Both the position numbers and the translations under genes were made by a program. A stretch of 61,474 bases of DNA from Bacillus sp. J33 (GTDB taxonomy: Bacteria > Bacillota > Bacilli > Bacillales > Cytobacillaceae): the NCBI RefSeq assembly GCF_000518885.1, contig NZ_JAEL01000020.1, positions 1 to 61,474 on the forward strand, read 5' to 3'. The stretch's first letter is position 1; each line of letters starts with the position of its first letter. The notes below the pieces were generated by a model. It saw only the letters and a list, made by a program, of their open reading frames with translations, was not told the origin of the DNA and made no database searches. This document shows, in pieces, positions 36,922-45,803 of the stretch.

Positions 36922-36947
36922 AAAAAAGCGGCAGTTGCCGCTTTTTT
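36922..36947. terminator. Bidirectional terminator before the Nudix gene
   Basis: AAAAAAGCGGCA and TGCCGCTTTTTT form a perfect stem. It can serve both madLM and the converging Nudix gene. Confidence 0.85.
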
Positions 36948-36976
36948 ACTGCTTTTTTCACAGTATTGATAATGAA

Positions 36977-37408
36977 TTATTCTCTATCATGTGGAGAATT
37001 ATTAAAATCCACATAAAAAGGCTGAAACTCATCATTCAAACAATATTCAATTCTCTGCCGGAAGTTCTTCCACGTTACCATTTCCAATGCCTTTTCAATG
37101 GGAAAGAACCCGGCTTCCAGGCTTTCCGGACTGGTTGTTAATTTCCCTCCAACTGGTTTTCCCAGAAATAAAGTATTACATATGCAATTGCTGACATTTT
37201 GAAAAATACCGCAGAATTTCGTTATCTCGATATCAATTCCTGACTCTTCCTTCGTTTCTCTGATTGCTGCATCTTTAAGAGATTCTCCTTCTTCTACCTG
37301 TCCGCCAGGCATCTCCCACCCTCTGCGCGGCCCTTTGATCAGCAGGATTTCATTATTATCATTTAAAACAATGGCAGCTGCTGAAACAATATGCTTTGGA
37401 GGATTCAT
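36977..37408 (-). CDS. Nudix hydrolase
   Basis: A 143-residue protein with a complete Nudix box, GGQVEEGESLKDAAIRETKE then ESGI (Gx5Ex7REUxEExGU). It hydrolyses a nucleoside diphosphate linked to some moiety; the substrate is not visible. AGGGATAAA precedes the ATG. Separated from the next kinase-like gene by 97 bases. Confidence 0.88.
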   Translation of the reverse strand: MNPPKHIVSAAAIVLNDNNEILLIKGPRRGWEMPGGQVEEGESLKDAAIRETKEESGIDIEITKFCGIFQNVSNCICNTLFLGKPVGGKLTTSPESLEAGFFPIEKALEMVTWKNFRQRIEYCLNDEFQPFYVDFNNSPHDRE

Positions 37409-37505
37409 TTTATCCCTGCTTTCATTGAAAAACTTATATTTTATCAGCTAAAGATTGAATGAAACTTTCTTCATCACGTATATTCTGGTGTCATCAAGAT
37501 ACCCA

Positions 37506-38048
37506 TTAGCTAACCCGATTGGCATCAATGTTTAACTTCTCTATGTATAAATCAATTTCTTTTTTACCATTCAGCACAATCACATTTTTCCCCGCTATTT
37601 CAAATTTCCGCAATCGGTCTTCCATTTTCTTCTTTCTTGGTCTGTACGTGGTAAGGATGAATTTAATAAAGGCCCAGTCTATTTTTTCTTTGCAGCCTTC
37701 ACCCATATCAGGCCTGGTCTTGCCGATGTTGGTAATCCACCTTTTCAAAACCCTGTACAGGCAAATAACTAATGGGAGTTCGAGATAGATTACCGTATCG
37801 CACTGATCTGCTCTGATGTCAAATGTATTACTGTAATTGCCTTCTATAATCCACTGCCTCTTTTTAACAATTTCCAGCTGCTTTGATGAAAACTCTTCAA
37901 GTTCGCTCTCGATCCATCCAGGTTTCCAAAACAAACTGTCCAAATGATAAACCTCTATTCCTAAAGCTTTTCCCAAATGCCGGGCAAACGTTGATTTGCC
38001 TGCACCTGCCGAAATCCCAATAACCATAACCCGATTCAGCCCAATCAA
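37506..38048 (-). CDS. P-loop NTPase, topology-modulation/adenylate-kinase-like (FlaR type)
   Basis: A 180-residue P-loop protein. The Walker A loop VIGISAGAGKSTFARHLG is at the N-terminus and YHLDSLFWKPGW follows, both typical of the family annotated as topology modulation protein. It probably phosphorylates a small molecule; true function unknown. The start is uncertain: the TTG at 38048 lacks a clear site, and the Met at the seventh codon position is an alternative. Confidence 0.78.
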   Translation of the reverse strand: MIGLNRVMVIGISAGAGKSTFARHLGKALGIEVYHLDSLFWKPGWIESELEEFSSKQLEIVKKRQWIIEGNYSNTFDIRADQCDTVIYLELPLVICLYRVLKRWITNIGKTRPDMGEGCKEKIDWAFIKFILTTYRPRKKKMEDRLRKFEIAGKNVIVLNGKKEIDLYIEKLNIDANRVS

Positions 38049-38385
38049 CCCGCTTTCGATAAGTAATACGGCTCCAGCGAATCAGCAATTTAAATTAGCT
38101 CATCCCTGAGAATATTGCTCTTTGCCGCGATTATTTAAATATACGGCAATAGTATAGTTTTGTCCTCCATCATTCCAAGTAATAATTTGGAATAATTAAT
38201 GCTCCCAAAGCAGGTTACTTATTTGGGGCAGAAAAAATGATGTACGTTTACACAGGTTTGAGGGTGAAATATTTTAAACATCTCTTTTTACTACTAATAA
38301 TATTTCTTGAAGGAATAATAAGCCTTTAAAAGGAAAAAATATGTATCATACATACTTACGCATTTTATAGGAGGCTGGCTTAGGA
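38049..38385. other. Gap before the first DUF3231 gene
   Basis: An AT-rich stretch with no supported gene. The only clear signal is AGGAGG at about 38370, 11 bases before the ATG of the DUF3231 gene. No promoter stands out with confidence. Confidence 0.5.
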
Positions 38386-39405
38386 ATGCACCAGAACAAG
38401 ATACATTTAACGGCAGCTGAAATAGCTTCCCTCTGGACTTCGTATATGAATGATAGCATGGCAAAGTGCATTTTGGGGTTTATGCTTAAGCATCTTGGTG
38501 ACAAGGAAATTAAAGGTGCTGTCCAATTTGCGCATGATCTGGCAGCCGGCCATCTGAAGAAATTGTTAAAGATTTACAAACAGGAACAGCTCCCCGTCCC
38601 GGACGGTTTTTCTGAAAAGGATGTAAATATGGCAGCCCCATGGCTTTTTTCGGATATATTCTGTCTAACATATATTAATCACATGGCAAAAACAGGCTTA
38701 CTTGCATACAGCGGATTTTTGTCCATGAGCTCAAGAGAAGACATATGCGATTATTACACAAAAGGGCTAAATGAAACCTCCATTCTTTATAATAAATCCA
38801 ATCGGATAGCTCTTACTAAAGGACTGCTTGCAAGGCATCCATATATAGAGACGCCCAAAGTAGCGGAATATATTGATGACAAGAGTTATTTAAGCGGCTT
38901 AAATCCATTGGCAAATAAAAGGCCGTTAAATGCTATAGAGATTTCCCACCTATATATGAATGTCATGACCAATGCGATTGGTGTCAATTTAAGTCTCAGT
39001 TTTGCTCAGACCTCCCCTACGAAAGAAGTATCGGATTATATGTTAAGGGGAGCCGATATAGCCAATAAGCATATTAAGGTTTTTACGAATATTTTACTGC
39101 AGAATGATATCCCTACCCCTCGATTGCCTGATGTAAGTGTTAGCAATTCGGTGACGCAGACTTTTTCTGATAAGTTAATGATGTTTCATATGAGTTTGAT
39201 TAGCGCCGCTGGAACTGGAAATTATGCAACTGCTGCAGCAGCCAGCCAGCGAAGCGATTTGGCCATGAATTATGAACGCCTATCGATTGAAATTGGCAAG
39301 TATGCCAAAACCGGGGCCGATATCATGATCAAGCACCACTGGATGGAAAAACCGCCTGGAACAAAAAACCGAAAAAAACTTGCCCAATCTAAAAATGGTT
39401 CCTAA
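38386..39405 (+). CDS. DUF3231 family protein, paralogue 1
   Basis: A 339-residue soluble protein of the DUF3231 family. It has two similar halves (LTAAEIASLWTSYMNDS at the start and NAIEISHLYMNVMTNAIG near residue 190), each a predicted helical bundle. Such bundles resemble ferritin-like folds, but no function is known. The same gene type occurs again at 47268-48281 with the same length and domain order, so this is a paralogue pair. Terminator follows. Confidence 0.8.
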   Translation: MHQNKIHLTAAEIASLWTSYMNDSMAKCILGFMLKHLGDKEIKGAVQFAHDLAAGHLKKLLKIYKQEQLPVPDGFSEKDVNMAAPWLFSDIFCLTYINHMAKTGLLAYSGFLSMSSREDICDYYTKGLNETSILYNKSNRIALTKGLLARHPYIETPKVAEYIDDKSYLSGLNPLANKRPLNAIEISHLYMNVMTNAIGVNLSLSFAQTSPTKEVSDYMLRGADIANKHIKVFTNILLQNDIPTPRLPDVSVSNSVTQTFSDKLMMFHMSLISAAGTGNYATAAAASQRSDLAMNYERLSIEIGKYAKTGADIMIKHHWMEKPPGTKNRKKLAQSKNGS

Positions 39406-39430
39406 GGGAACTAATTAACTGTAAATTTAA

Positions 39431-39456
39431 AAAGAGCTTTGACGCTCTTTTTTTGT
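39431..39456 (+). terminator. Terminator after DUF3231 paralogue 1
   Basis: AAAGAGC pairs with GCTCTTT across a six-base loop and is followed by TTTT. It also suits the converging Nudix gene. Confidence 0.85.
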
Positions 39457-39467
39457 TTTACTACAAC

Positions 39468-39959
39468 TTACGTATTCCTTAATGCATACTTAAGCACCTC
39501 CGCAAGTACTGCATGCCACCCCTCGAAATACTCCGGCACCTTATTCGGATCAATCAGCATTCTTTCCTCAGATTCAAATTCCCCTTCAAAATTATGCATT
39601 TTCTTAATGTCCATCCGATAGAATACCTGAAAGCCCAGTTTTGGATACGGACTGCTTTCACTCCATTCCAGGTTTTCGCTATGGCCTACAATTACATACC
39701 CTAAAAGTTCACATTCTCCTTCTGCATAGCCTTCTTCCATAGCCTCCCGCTTAAAGCATGCTTCCGGAAATTCATCAGGTTCCATATGTCCGCCTGGCAA
39801 ATCCCATCCCCGGTGTTTTAGCTTTACTATTAACAATTTTCCTTCCAAAAAACAAAGGCCATGAACACTGGTAATTAATTTATATTCCGGAAGCTCTTTT
39901 GCCGCCTGCCAATCCATCCTAATTCTGGAATTTCCCCAGTTCACATAGGTAGCTGTCAT
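39468..39959 (-). CDS. Nudix hydrolase
   Basis: A 163-residue protein. Its Nudix box reads GGHMEPDEFPEACFKREAME then EGYAEG, which fits Gx5Ex7REUxEExGU. It belongs to the ADP-ribose pyrophosphatase-like group in general; the substrate is unknown. It is not closely similar to the Nudix protein at 36977-37408. GGGGAAAG precedes the ATG. Single gene. Confidence 0.87.
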   Translation of the reverse strand: MTATYVNWGNSRIRMDWQAAKELPEYKLITSVHGLCFLEGKLLIVKLKHRGWDLPGGHMEPDEFPEACFKREAMEEGYAEGECELLGYVIVGHSENLEWSESSPYPKLGFQVFYRMDIKKMHNFEGEFESEERMLIDPNKVPEYFEGWHAVLAEVLKYALRNT

Positions 39960-40087
39960 TTTTTCTTTCCCCGCTTTTAATATTTTTTCTTTTAACCTTC
40001 TGCGTAGTGGTTGCTTATCCCTCTGTCTAATACAATTTTTCTCTCAGCGGCTTTTTCTTAAAGACTTTGCGTGAAAAGTGCTATAAT

Positions 40088-40875
40088 ATGAAAGGATTTT
40101 GCAAAAAGAAGGGCTTGATATTTTTGGCAATAAAGAAGTGATTGGCCTTTCCATCATTGCTGCCGAGTTAACCGGGATGACAATGAGTATATTTTTAATT
40201 ATTTTGAATTTGCCGTTCCTTTACATTGGCTATCGAAAAATAGGGACAAAGTTTACGATACATACCTTATATGGGGTCATTGTTCTATCAGTATGTACAG
40301 CCTATTTACATCATTTCGAGCCGGTAACAGATGATCTATTTTTAGCGACCATTATTGGAGCTGTTATTTTGGGTACTGGTGTTGGACTTGTTATCAGAAC
40401 AGGCGGCTCATTGGATGGAACTGAAATTATCGCCATCCTGGTCAGCAAGAAAAGGCCAGTATCTGTTGGCCAGTTTATTATGATCGTCAATGTATTTATT
40501 TTTATTCTGGCAGCTCTGCTTGTTTTCAGCCTGGAAACTGCCATGTATTCTATTATTACCTATTATATCGCTTATAAGATGATCGATATTGTTGTAGAAG
40601 GCATGGAAGAATTAAAATCAGTTACGATTATTTCGGATGTGCCAGAGGAAATATCCGATGCACTTATTAAACAATTGGGTCGCGGCATGACCTATATCCA
40701 AGGCCAGGGTGTTTTTACTGGTGAGCCCAAGAAAATTATCTATACCATTGTGACACGGATTGAATTATCTGCACTTCGATCCATTGTAGAAGACATAGAT
40801 CCAAACGCTTTAGTGGCTATTGAGAATATTGCAGATGTCAGCGGGAGCAATTTCGATAAAGGCCCAGCTCATTAA
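40088..40875 (+). pseudogene. YitT-family membrane protein gene with N-terminal deletion/frameshift
   Basis: From about 40135 the frame encodes a typical YitT/DUF2179 protein (GLSIIAAELTGM, VIRTGGSLDGTEIIAILVS, and the C-terminal DUF2179 domain RLGRGMTY-like). The first membrane helix and following loop are missing. Just upstream, in another frame, an ATG at 40088 opens MKGFCKKKGLIFLAI, which looks like the natural N-terminus. About 20 codons between the two seem to be deleted with a frame change. TATAAT abuts the ATG and no normal ribosome site serves the long frame. Likely inactive, unless this is an assembly error. Confidence 0.65.
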
Positions 40876-40890
40876 ATGGGCTGACAATCC

Positions 40891-40934
40891 AAAAAGGCAG
40901 TCACTCCTAATAATGGAGGGACTGCCTTTTTTGA
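40891..40934. terminator. Bidirectional terminator between the YitT and ZIP genes
   Basis: AAAAAGGCAGTC pairs with GACTGCCTTTTTT; an inner CCT/AGG pair extends the stem. Confidence 0.85.
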
Positions 40935-40942
40935 ATTTCATA

Positions 40943-41752
40943 TTAAATAAAAAGCAGCAGGCTAAGTGCCATAACCGCCATCCCGGCGACAAGACCGTAA
41001 ATGGAGGTATGGGCTTCATCATATTTCTTGGCAGCCGGCAACAACTCATCAAGAGAGATGAATACCATAATCCCGGCAACTGCCGCAAATATAACCCCGA
41101 ACATAATATCATTTAAATAAGGCATTAAGATCAGATAGGCAACCAATGCCCCGATTGGTTCGGAGAGGCCCGATAAAAACGATAGCTTAAAAGCCTTTTT
41201 CTTGCTTCCTGTTGCGTAATAAATCGGGACTGATACCGCTATTCCCTCAGGAATATTATGGATGGCTATTGCTGCTGCGATGGCAATTCCCAGAGCTGGA
41301 TCCTGCAGTGCAGATGTAAAAGTTGCAATTCCTTCCGGGAAGTTGTGAATACCAATGGCAAGGGCTGCAAAAGTCCCCATTTTTAATAGGCCTTGGTGTT
41401 CAATCACTTTGCCATGGTCATTCATTTCTTCGACCGTTCTTACTTCATGGGGATTTTCTTGCTTTGGAATAAATCTATCAATTAATGCAATGAGAATCAT
41501 TCCCCCAAAGAAGCCTCCGACTGTTGCCCAGTTCCCGCTCACTTCACCCATTGCTCCAACAAGTGCATCCTTTGCTTTAACAAATATTTCAATCATAGAT
41601 ACATATATCATGACCCCTGCAGAAAAGCCAAGTGCCAAGGACAAGAACTTGGTATTTGTTCTCGAAGTGAAAAAAGCCATTAAACTGCCAATACCTGTCG
41701 CTAAACCTGCAAACAACGTTAAACTAAACGCAAAAAGTACTTCCTGCGACAT
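40943..41752 (-). CDS. ZIP-family divalent metal transporter (ZupT-like)
   Basis: About 269 residues with eight membrane helices. Two metal-binding helices carry IHNFPEGIATF and IHNIPEGIAV, the His/Glu signature of ZIP transporters, and the loop between is acidic. It imports zinc or other divalent metals across the cytoplasmic membrane; Zn preference is likely but not provable. The start is the ATG at 41752 (MSQEVLFAF) after AAGGAGAG; longer upstream reading lacks a site. No Zur box was recognised upstream. Confidence 0.9.
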   Translation of the reverse strand: MSQEVLFAFSLTLFAGLATGIGSLMAFFTSRTNTKFLSLALGFSAGVMIYVSMIEIFVKAKDALVGAMGEVSGNWATVGGFFGGMILIALIDRFIPKQENPHEVRTVEEMNDHGKVIEHQGLLKMGTFAALAIGIHNFPEGIATFTSALQDPALGIAIAAAIAIHNIPEGIAVSVPIYYATGSKKKAFKLSFLSGLSEPIGALVAYLILMPYLNDIMFGVIFAAVAGIMVFISLDELLPAAKKYDEAHTSIYGLVAGMAVMALSLLLFI

Positions 41753-42053
41753 CTTCTTCTCTCCTTTTTCACTGTTGCCAAAAAGTTTCTCCAGGGCAAC
41801 TTTCATGTTAAAAAAATATATATCCTTTATTTATAAAGTATATGCGCCTAACTCAAGAAGTTTCATTTGGTAAACATTTTATCTTCAAGGCAAACTAAAT
41901 GCAATGAAAAGATATTCTGTTTATAAAAATCTTTAAATCTTCTCTTATTTTCCATTAGATATTATAAGAATTTCCTGAAAAAAGTGTGCATTCTATTTTC
42001 ATTTCAAAGAATGATTTCAAGTTATCTTTAGATAAAAATTGGAGGTTTAAGCA
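41753..42053. other. AT-rich gap upstream of the ZIP gene
   Basis: About 300 bases without a supported frame. TATATATCCTTTATTTATAA near 41815-41835 may contain a -10 region for the ZIP gene. Nothing else recognisable. Confidence 0.4.
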
Positions 42054-42054
42054 A

Positions 42055-42090
42055 AAAACCCAATCCGGGAAACACCCGGTTTGGGTTTTA
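42055..42090. terminator. Terminator downstream of the methyltransferase gene
   Basis: AAAACCCAA plus CCGGG pairs with CCCGG plus TTGGGTTTT. The stem is long and flanked by A and T runs on both sides. It lies about 130 bases past the methyltransferase stop at 42220; nothing is coded between. Confidence 0.8.
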
Positions 42091-42219
42091 TAAGAAGTTC
42101 CAGGAGCCTTATATTGTTTTTGTAGGATGTCGATTGTTATTCACCTTGTTACTTTAGCTGCGGTTTCATGTTTTTTCATTTTTCTCCAAGAATTTTTGAT
42201 TTGCAAATTTCTTTAGCTA

Positions 42220-42984
42220 TTAGTATTTTTGGCATACGTAAATCATTTCTGAACTGCCCTGCGAAATTGGTGTCTCATTCCAATCTCCGTATAGTTCTAT
42301 GATTTTTAACCCTTGTTCAGTTAACAACCTTTCCATCTCTTTTGGAAAACTATATCTTAATCTGATGTTTGTCCTATTTTCATTAAGATATTTACCGGCT
42401 GAATTTTTATATCTTCTAATCGTTTCGTAATGCTGTATCTGGCTAAGGAGATCAAAGCTGCTTACCGTATAAACATCAACCTCTTGTTTTGTATTGTAGT
42501 TAATATATGACCTCCAGTATTCTTCTGCTGGCGGCTGCAATAGTTCTTCTGCATTTGGAAACCTCGAATTAAAAATAAAAACACCATCATCCCGCAGATG
42601 CCTATGTACGGATTTCATTAGCTTATTCTGATCTTCATTCGTTAAAAAATGCTGAAAAGAGTTGCCAACCATATAAATCATTGAACTTTGCACGTCCAGG
42701 TACAAATTCCTGCAATCCTGAAAGACCCATTTAATAAGATAACCTTTTTTAGAAGCTTTCTTTTTTGCTTGTTCCAGCATCCCAGAATGTATGTCGACAC
42801 CAATTATTTCAAAGCCTTTTTCGACTAGCGGAATGGCTGTTCTTCCTGTACCGCACGCCAAATCAATAATCGGTCCTTTACTCCTGGCAGCCCATTTAGC
42901 TAAAAAGGGAAGCTCATAAACTGTTTCATTTTCCCAATCGTATAAATCAGGGTCTTGGTACTCCTCTAAATTATCAATGTACAC
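42220..42984 (-). CDS. Class I SAM-dependent methyltransferase
   Basis: A 254-residue methyltransferase. IIDLACGTGRTAIPLVEKG is motif I, EIIGVDIHSGMLEQA the acidic loop, and NSFQHFLTNED a later conserved segment. A methyl group from S-adenosylmethionine goes to an unknown acceptor. GTG start with GGAGGG 10 bases upstream. It follows the DUF1801 gene by 19 bases and is likely co-transcribed. Confidence 0.85.
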   Translation of the reverse strand: MYIDNLEEYQDPDLYDWENETVYELPFLAKWAARSKGPIIDLACGTGRTAIPLVEKGFEIIGVDIHSGMLEQAKKKASKKGYLIKWVFQDCRNLYLDVQSSMIYMVGNSFQHFLTNEDQNKLMKSVHRHLRDDGVFIFNSRFPNAEELLQPPAEEYWRSYINYNTKQEVDVYTVSSFDLLSQIQHYETIRRYKNSAGKYLNENRTNIRLRYSFPKEMERLLTEQGLKIIELYGDWNETPISQGSSEMIYVCQKY

Positions 42985-43003
42985 TTATTTTTGCCCTCCA
43001 GCA

Positions 43004-43426
43004 CTATTTCTCCGGATACGTCTCCCTTAGAAATGCAATTGATTGAAGAATTAATTCCTTTAAAACATCCACATCAATATCTGCGACTTTGTTTATGTAC
43101 ACACAAGCTTTCCCGGACGTATGTTTTCCGAATTTCTCAAGCAGCTTATCTCTTTTCGGATCACCTGTCGCGAAATATAAGCTGATTTTCGCTTTTCTCG
43201 GAGAGAAGCCAACAAGCGGAGCATCGCCTTCATGCCCCGTCGCATATTTGTAATGATAAGATCCAAACCCTATAATGCTTGGCCCCCACATTTTCGCCTG
43301 ATACCCAGTAGTTTCTGTAAAAATATCCAGCAGTTTATATGCATCCTTGCGCTTTTTCGGACTTTCAACTCTTTCTATAAATTCAATAACACTGCTATCA
43401 TTCTCTTTTGTTTTTAATTCGTACAT
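43004..43426 (-). CDS. DUF1801 domain protein
   Basis: A 140-residue protein with the DUF1801 (YdhG-like) pattern: MWGPSIIGFGSYHYKY and GFSPRKAKISLYF, then EKFGKHTSGKACVYINKV. The fold is related to frataxin-like and iron-chaperone-like proteins; role unclear. GGAGGG lies 6 bases before the ATG. First gene of a pair with the methyltransferase. Confidence 0.85.
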   Translation of the reverse strand: MYELKTKENDSSVIEFIERVESPKKRKDAYKLLDIFTETTGYQAKMWGPSIIGFGSYHYKYATGHEGDAPLVGFSPRKAKISLYFATGDPKRDKLLEKFGKHTSGKACVYINKVADIDVDVLKELILQSIAFLRETYPEK

Positions 43427-43494
43427 GAAAAGCCCTCCGTTATAAAGATGATTAATACTTCTCTAAAATTGTTTGGAATCCTTTATTTTTCTTT

Positions 43495-43745
43495 TGGCTG
43501 TGTTAAAGCTTATTGTTGATTTTAGCACCCTGTTGATTGGAGCGGAAGGTACGAGCTCCTCGAAAATGCTAACGCATTTCCTTACGAAGAGGTGTTAATT
43601 CGGGGAAGCTTATTCAATGACCTGCGGGAAAAGCATGTCAGCGGGAGACCCCGCAGGTGCGAATGCACCGAGGAGCGTCGGAACACCTGCTGAACGCTTG
43701 AGTGCCTCGAGCTGAAATCAACAGGCAAATTTAACAGAGCCTTTC
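43495..43745 (+). repeat. Dispersed repeat, copy C (full length)
   Basis: An intergenic repeat with GATTGGAGCGGAAGG, GAAGAGGTGTTAATTC, GGGAGACCCCGCAGG and CTGAAATCAACAGGC in order. The last three blocks reappear, in reverse orientation, in copy B (36652-36862), and partly in copy A (6429-6560). Repeats of this style are widespread between genes in Bacillaceae. No gene is supported across it. Confidence 0.8.
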
Positions 43746-43830
43746 TTTTTTTAAAATGTACCTTGGATGCCGCTTTCCGCTTTTAAGCTGCTCTTCTAAG
43801 GGGAAGCAAACTGAAAAATGCCAAAAAGGG

Positions 43831-43925
43831 GATAAAAATTTTTATATGATGGATAAAATTTTTTATAACACAGATAAAAATTATTATAAGAGGAATAAAT
43901 CCTTCTATAACGTAGATAAACGCAT
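43831..43925 (+). repeat. 21-bp tandem repeat array, copy 2 (about 4.5 units)
   Basis: Units of 21 bases of the form GATAAAAATTTTTATATGATG, with the last full unit beginning AATAAATCCTTCTATAA. Compared with copy 1 (13828-13921, other strand), unit number, period and even the sequence of the fourth unit agree. It could be read as DKNFYMM-DKIFYNT heptads in a short frame 43756-43938, but that frame has no ribosome site. Confidence 0.85.
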
Positions 43926-44127
43926 TGGCAGATTATAAAAGCTTATTAAAGCCGATGCAGGCACCAGCTTTCCGCCTGCAGGTACGCTTTTTCCCGCAGG
44001 ATAAACACAGCTTATAAAAATCTTTTTACAGTAATGCGTTATTTTGTCTCTCAATCAGATAAAAATCCACCATTCCTGCATAAATTTTTCCAAATTCCAT
44101 GAAATTTTATACGGCCGCAAAAAAAAA

Positions 44128-44150
44128 GAGCAACCATAAAGATTGCGCTT
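44128..44150 (-). terminator. Terminator downstream of mhqD
   Basis: AGAGCAA pairs imperfectly with ATTGCGCT; on the minus strand a run of nine or more T follows. It is about 215 bases past the mhqD stop, leaving room for one small gene. Confidence 0.7.
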
Positions 44151-44166
44151 CCCCAAACGTCTTATT

Positions 44167-44328
44167 TCAAAAGTATTCCCTATGAAACCCAATACGGATT
44201 TTTTCCTCTGTGTTCATTGCAAAATGGCCGCAAACAAAAACTGGCTTTTCAAGCTTGCCTGCGTAAAGCAACAAGCCCAATGGCTTTTCTCTTGCGATAC
44301 GATTGTGCCTGCTACTATTTCCCGCCAC
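44167..44328 (-). CDS. Possible small protein after mhqD (53 aa)
   Basis: A GTG start right after an in-frame TAG opens a 53-codon frame ending 18 bases before the terminator. It reads KPLGLLLYAGKLEKPVFVCG then HFAMNTEEKIRIGFHREYF, which has a protein-like composition. The ribosome site (AGG) is weak. No family is recognised. It lies 36 bases past mhqD on the same strand. Confidence 0.35.
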   Translation of the reverse strand: MAGNSSRHNRIAREKPLGLLLYAGKLEKPVFVCGHFAMNTEEKIRIGFHREYF

Positions 44329-44364
44329 TGCCTAGTTCAAGGACCTGTCTTTTTGAAGAAGTAC

Positions 44365-44970
44365 CTATTGAACTTGTTTATACCAGCGGGCTGCCGCTTG
44401 GACCTCGCCCATGGTTAATTGGTGACCGAAATTTTCCCAGTGCAGTTCTACCTTAGCACCTGCATTCTCCAATAATGACTTAAGCTCATTGGACTCCTCT
44501 GCCGGGCAGATTGGATCATTGGTTCCAGCTGCGATAAACACTGATTTTCCTTTTAAATCAGGCAGGTTAACGCCGCGTCTTGGAACCATCGGATGATGCA
44601 GAATAGCTGCTCTTAACGAGTTTTGATAGTGGAATAACAAGCTGCCTGCGATATTGGCCCCATTGGAGTAGCCAATGGCCACAATATTTTTACGGTCAAA
44701 CTCATATTTATCTGCTGCTTCATCTAAAAACTCATTTAATTCCTTCGTGCGGAAAACCAGGTCCTCTTCATCGAAAACACCTTCAGCCAGCCTTCTGAAA
44801 AATCGCGGCATGCCATTTTCCAGAACATTTCCTCGCACACTTAGTACAGAGGCATCTGGATCAATATGGCTTGCAAGCGGAAGCAAATCATTTTCAGTGC
44901 CTCCTGTTCCGTGCAGCAATAATAATGTTGGTTTAGATGGGTCCTTCCCTTTTTGAATAATATGTTTCAT
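44365..44970 (-). CDS. mhqD: Carboxylesterase of the MhqD (YodD) type
   Basis: About 201 residues, alpha/beta-hydrolase fold of the phospholipase/carboxylesterase family. LLLLHGTGGTENDLLPLA forms the oxyanion hole, GYSNGANIAGSLL near residue 97 the nucleophile elbow, GTNDPICP the acid and FGHQL the His. B. subtilis MhqD is induced by quinones and similar electrophiles. Start is the second of two adjacent ATG codons, 7 bases after AAAGGAGA. A MarR-type gene lies 375 bases upstream, as expected of an Mhq-like locus. Confidence 0.85.
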   Translation of the reverse strand: MKHIIQKGKDPSKPTLLLLHGTGGTENDLLPLASHIDPDASVLSVRGNVLENGMPRFFRRLAEGVFDEEDLVFRTKELNEFLDEAADKYEFDRKNIVAIGYSNGANIAGSLLFHYQNSLRAAILHHPMVPRRGVNLPDLKGKSVFIAAGTNDPICPAEESNELKSLLENAGAKVELHWENFGHQLTMGEVQAAARWYKQVQ

Positions 44971-45344
44971 CATGTCGTCTCCTTTATCAATCGGGTTCTC
45001 ATGGTTCAAAAGGGAGTATCTCCCGTACGAGCGGTCGCGCATTTTCTCATGCTTTTCGGCAGCATCCATTCTTTTCTTTAAGGAATGGTATAGGACCTCC
45101 TATTAATCGCTTAAAAGCACCCTCCAAAGGAAAAAATGCAATGATGTACCTACTTTCCAATTCTAGATGGGATGCTTTGCATGATTCTATTCAGCCCCAA
45201 AACACCTGCAGCTGCAGATATATGATAGGTCCCTTTTGTTTTCGGCCCAATTGAGCCACCTCATTCCCTTTAATTTCTCCTAACTAAATTCATTAAAACT
45301 CATTCTGATTCAAATATGTTCATTTCGAGAGATAAAATCAAAAT

Positions 45345-45773
45345 CTATTTCTCAGTTTTATTTTTGATTTTTTCCAACAGGTTCTTAAGGTTTTCCATCT
45401 CAACTGGATTTAATTCTTTAAAAAAAGAATCCACCCATTTCTGATGCTTCGGCATGATTTCTTCCAGTAATTTATCGCCTTTATCTGTTAAGGCAATATG
45501 GATTGCCCGTCGGTCTTTTGGACATGATGTTCTTTTTGCAAGTCCTTTCTCAACGAGTTTATCAATTATATAAGTCATAGAACCACTGGTAATTAAAATT
45601 CTTTTGCTAATCTCATGGATTGTTTGCATATCTTTCTGATAAAGAGCCTCTAATACAGAAAACTCTGTCATGCTTAGGCTGTAGCTGGTGATATATTCCC
45701 TGACACGTTCCTGAATGGACTTGGAAGTTTGCATTAGGATCAGGAATGTTTGGTTGGGACAAAGCCTTTCCAT
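45345..45773 (-). CDS. MarR-family regulator (MhqR-like)
   Basis: A 142-residue winged-HTH regulator: MTEFSVLEALYQKDMQTIHE for helix packing, ITSGSMTYIIDKLVEKGL as the DNA-recognition part and CPKDRRAIHIALTDKG for the wing. It resembles MhqR, which represses mhq detoxification genes. AAGGTGAT precedes the ATG. Its promoter region shares an 8+8 palindrome with the divergent alcohol dehydrogenase gene. MhqR of B. subtilis lacks the key redox Cys; two Cys are seen here (one in the first few residues, one in SCPKD), so redox sensing is possible but unproven. Confidence 0.83.
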   Translation of the reverse strand: MERLCPNQTFLILMQTSKSIQERVREYITSYSLSMTEFSVLEALYQKDMQTIHEISKRILITSGSMTYIIDKLVEKGLAKRTSCPKDRRAIHIALTDKGDKLLEEIMPKHQKWVDSFFKELNPVEMENLKNLLEKIKNKTEK

Positions 45774-45803
45774 TTTATCACCTTCCTCAATACCTTGAAA
45801 TTG

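Noticed and set aside
45150-45260. Minus-strand open stretch reading KGTYHISAAAGVLGLNRI
   Set aside because: It looks protein-like but is only 37 codons, lacks a start and ends in a stop; too little to name a family.
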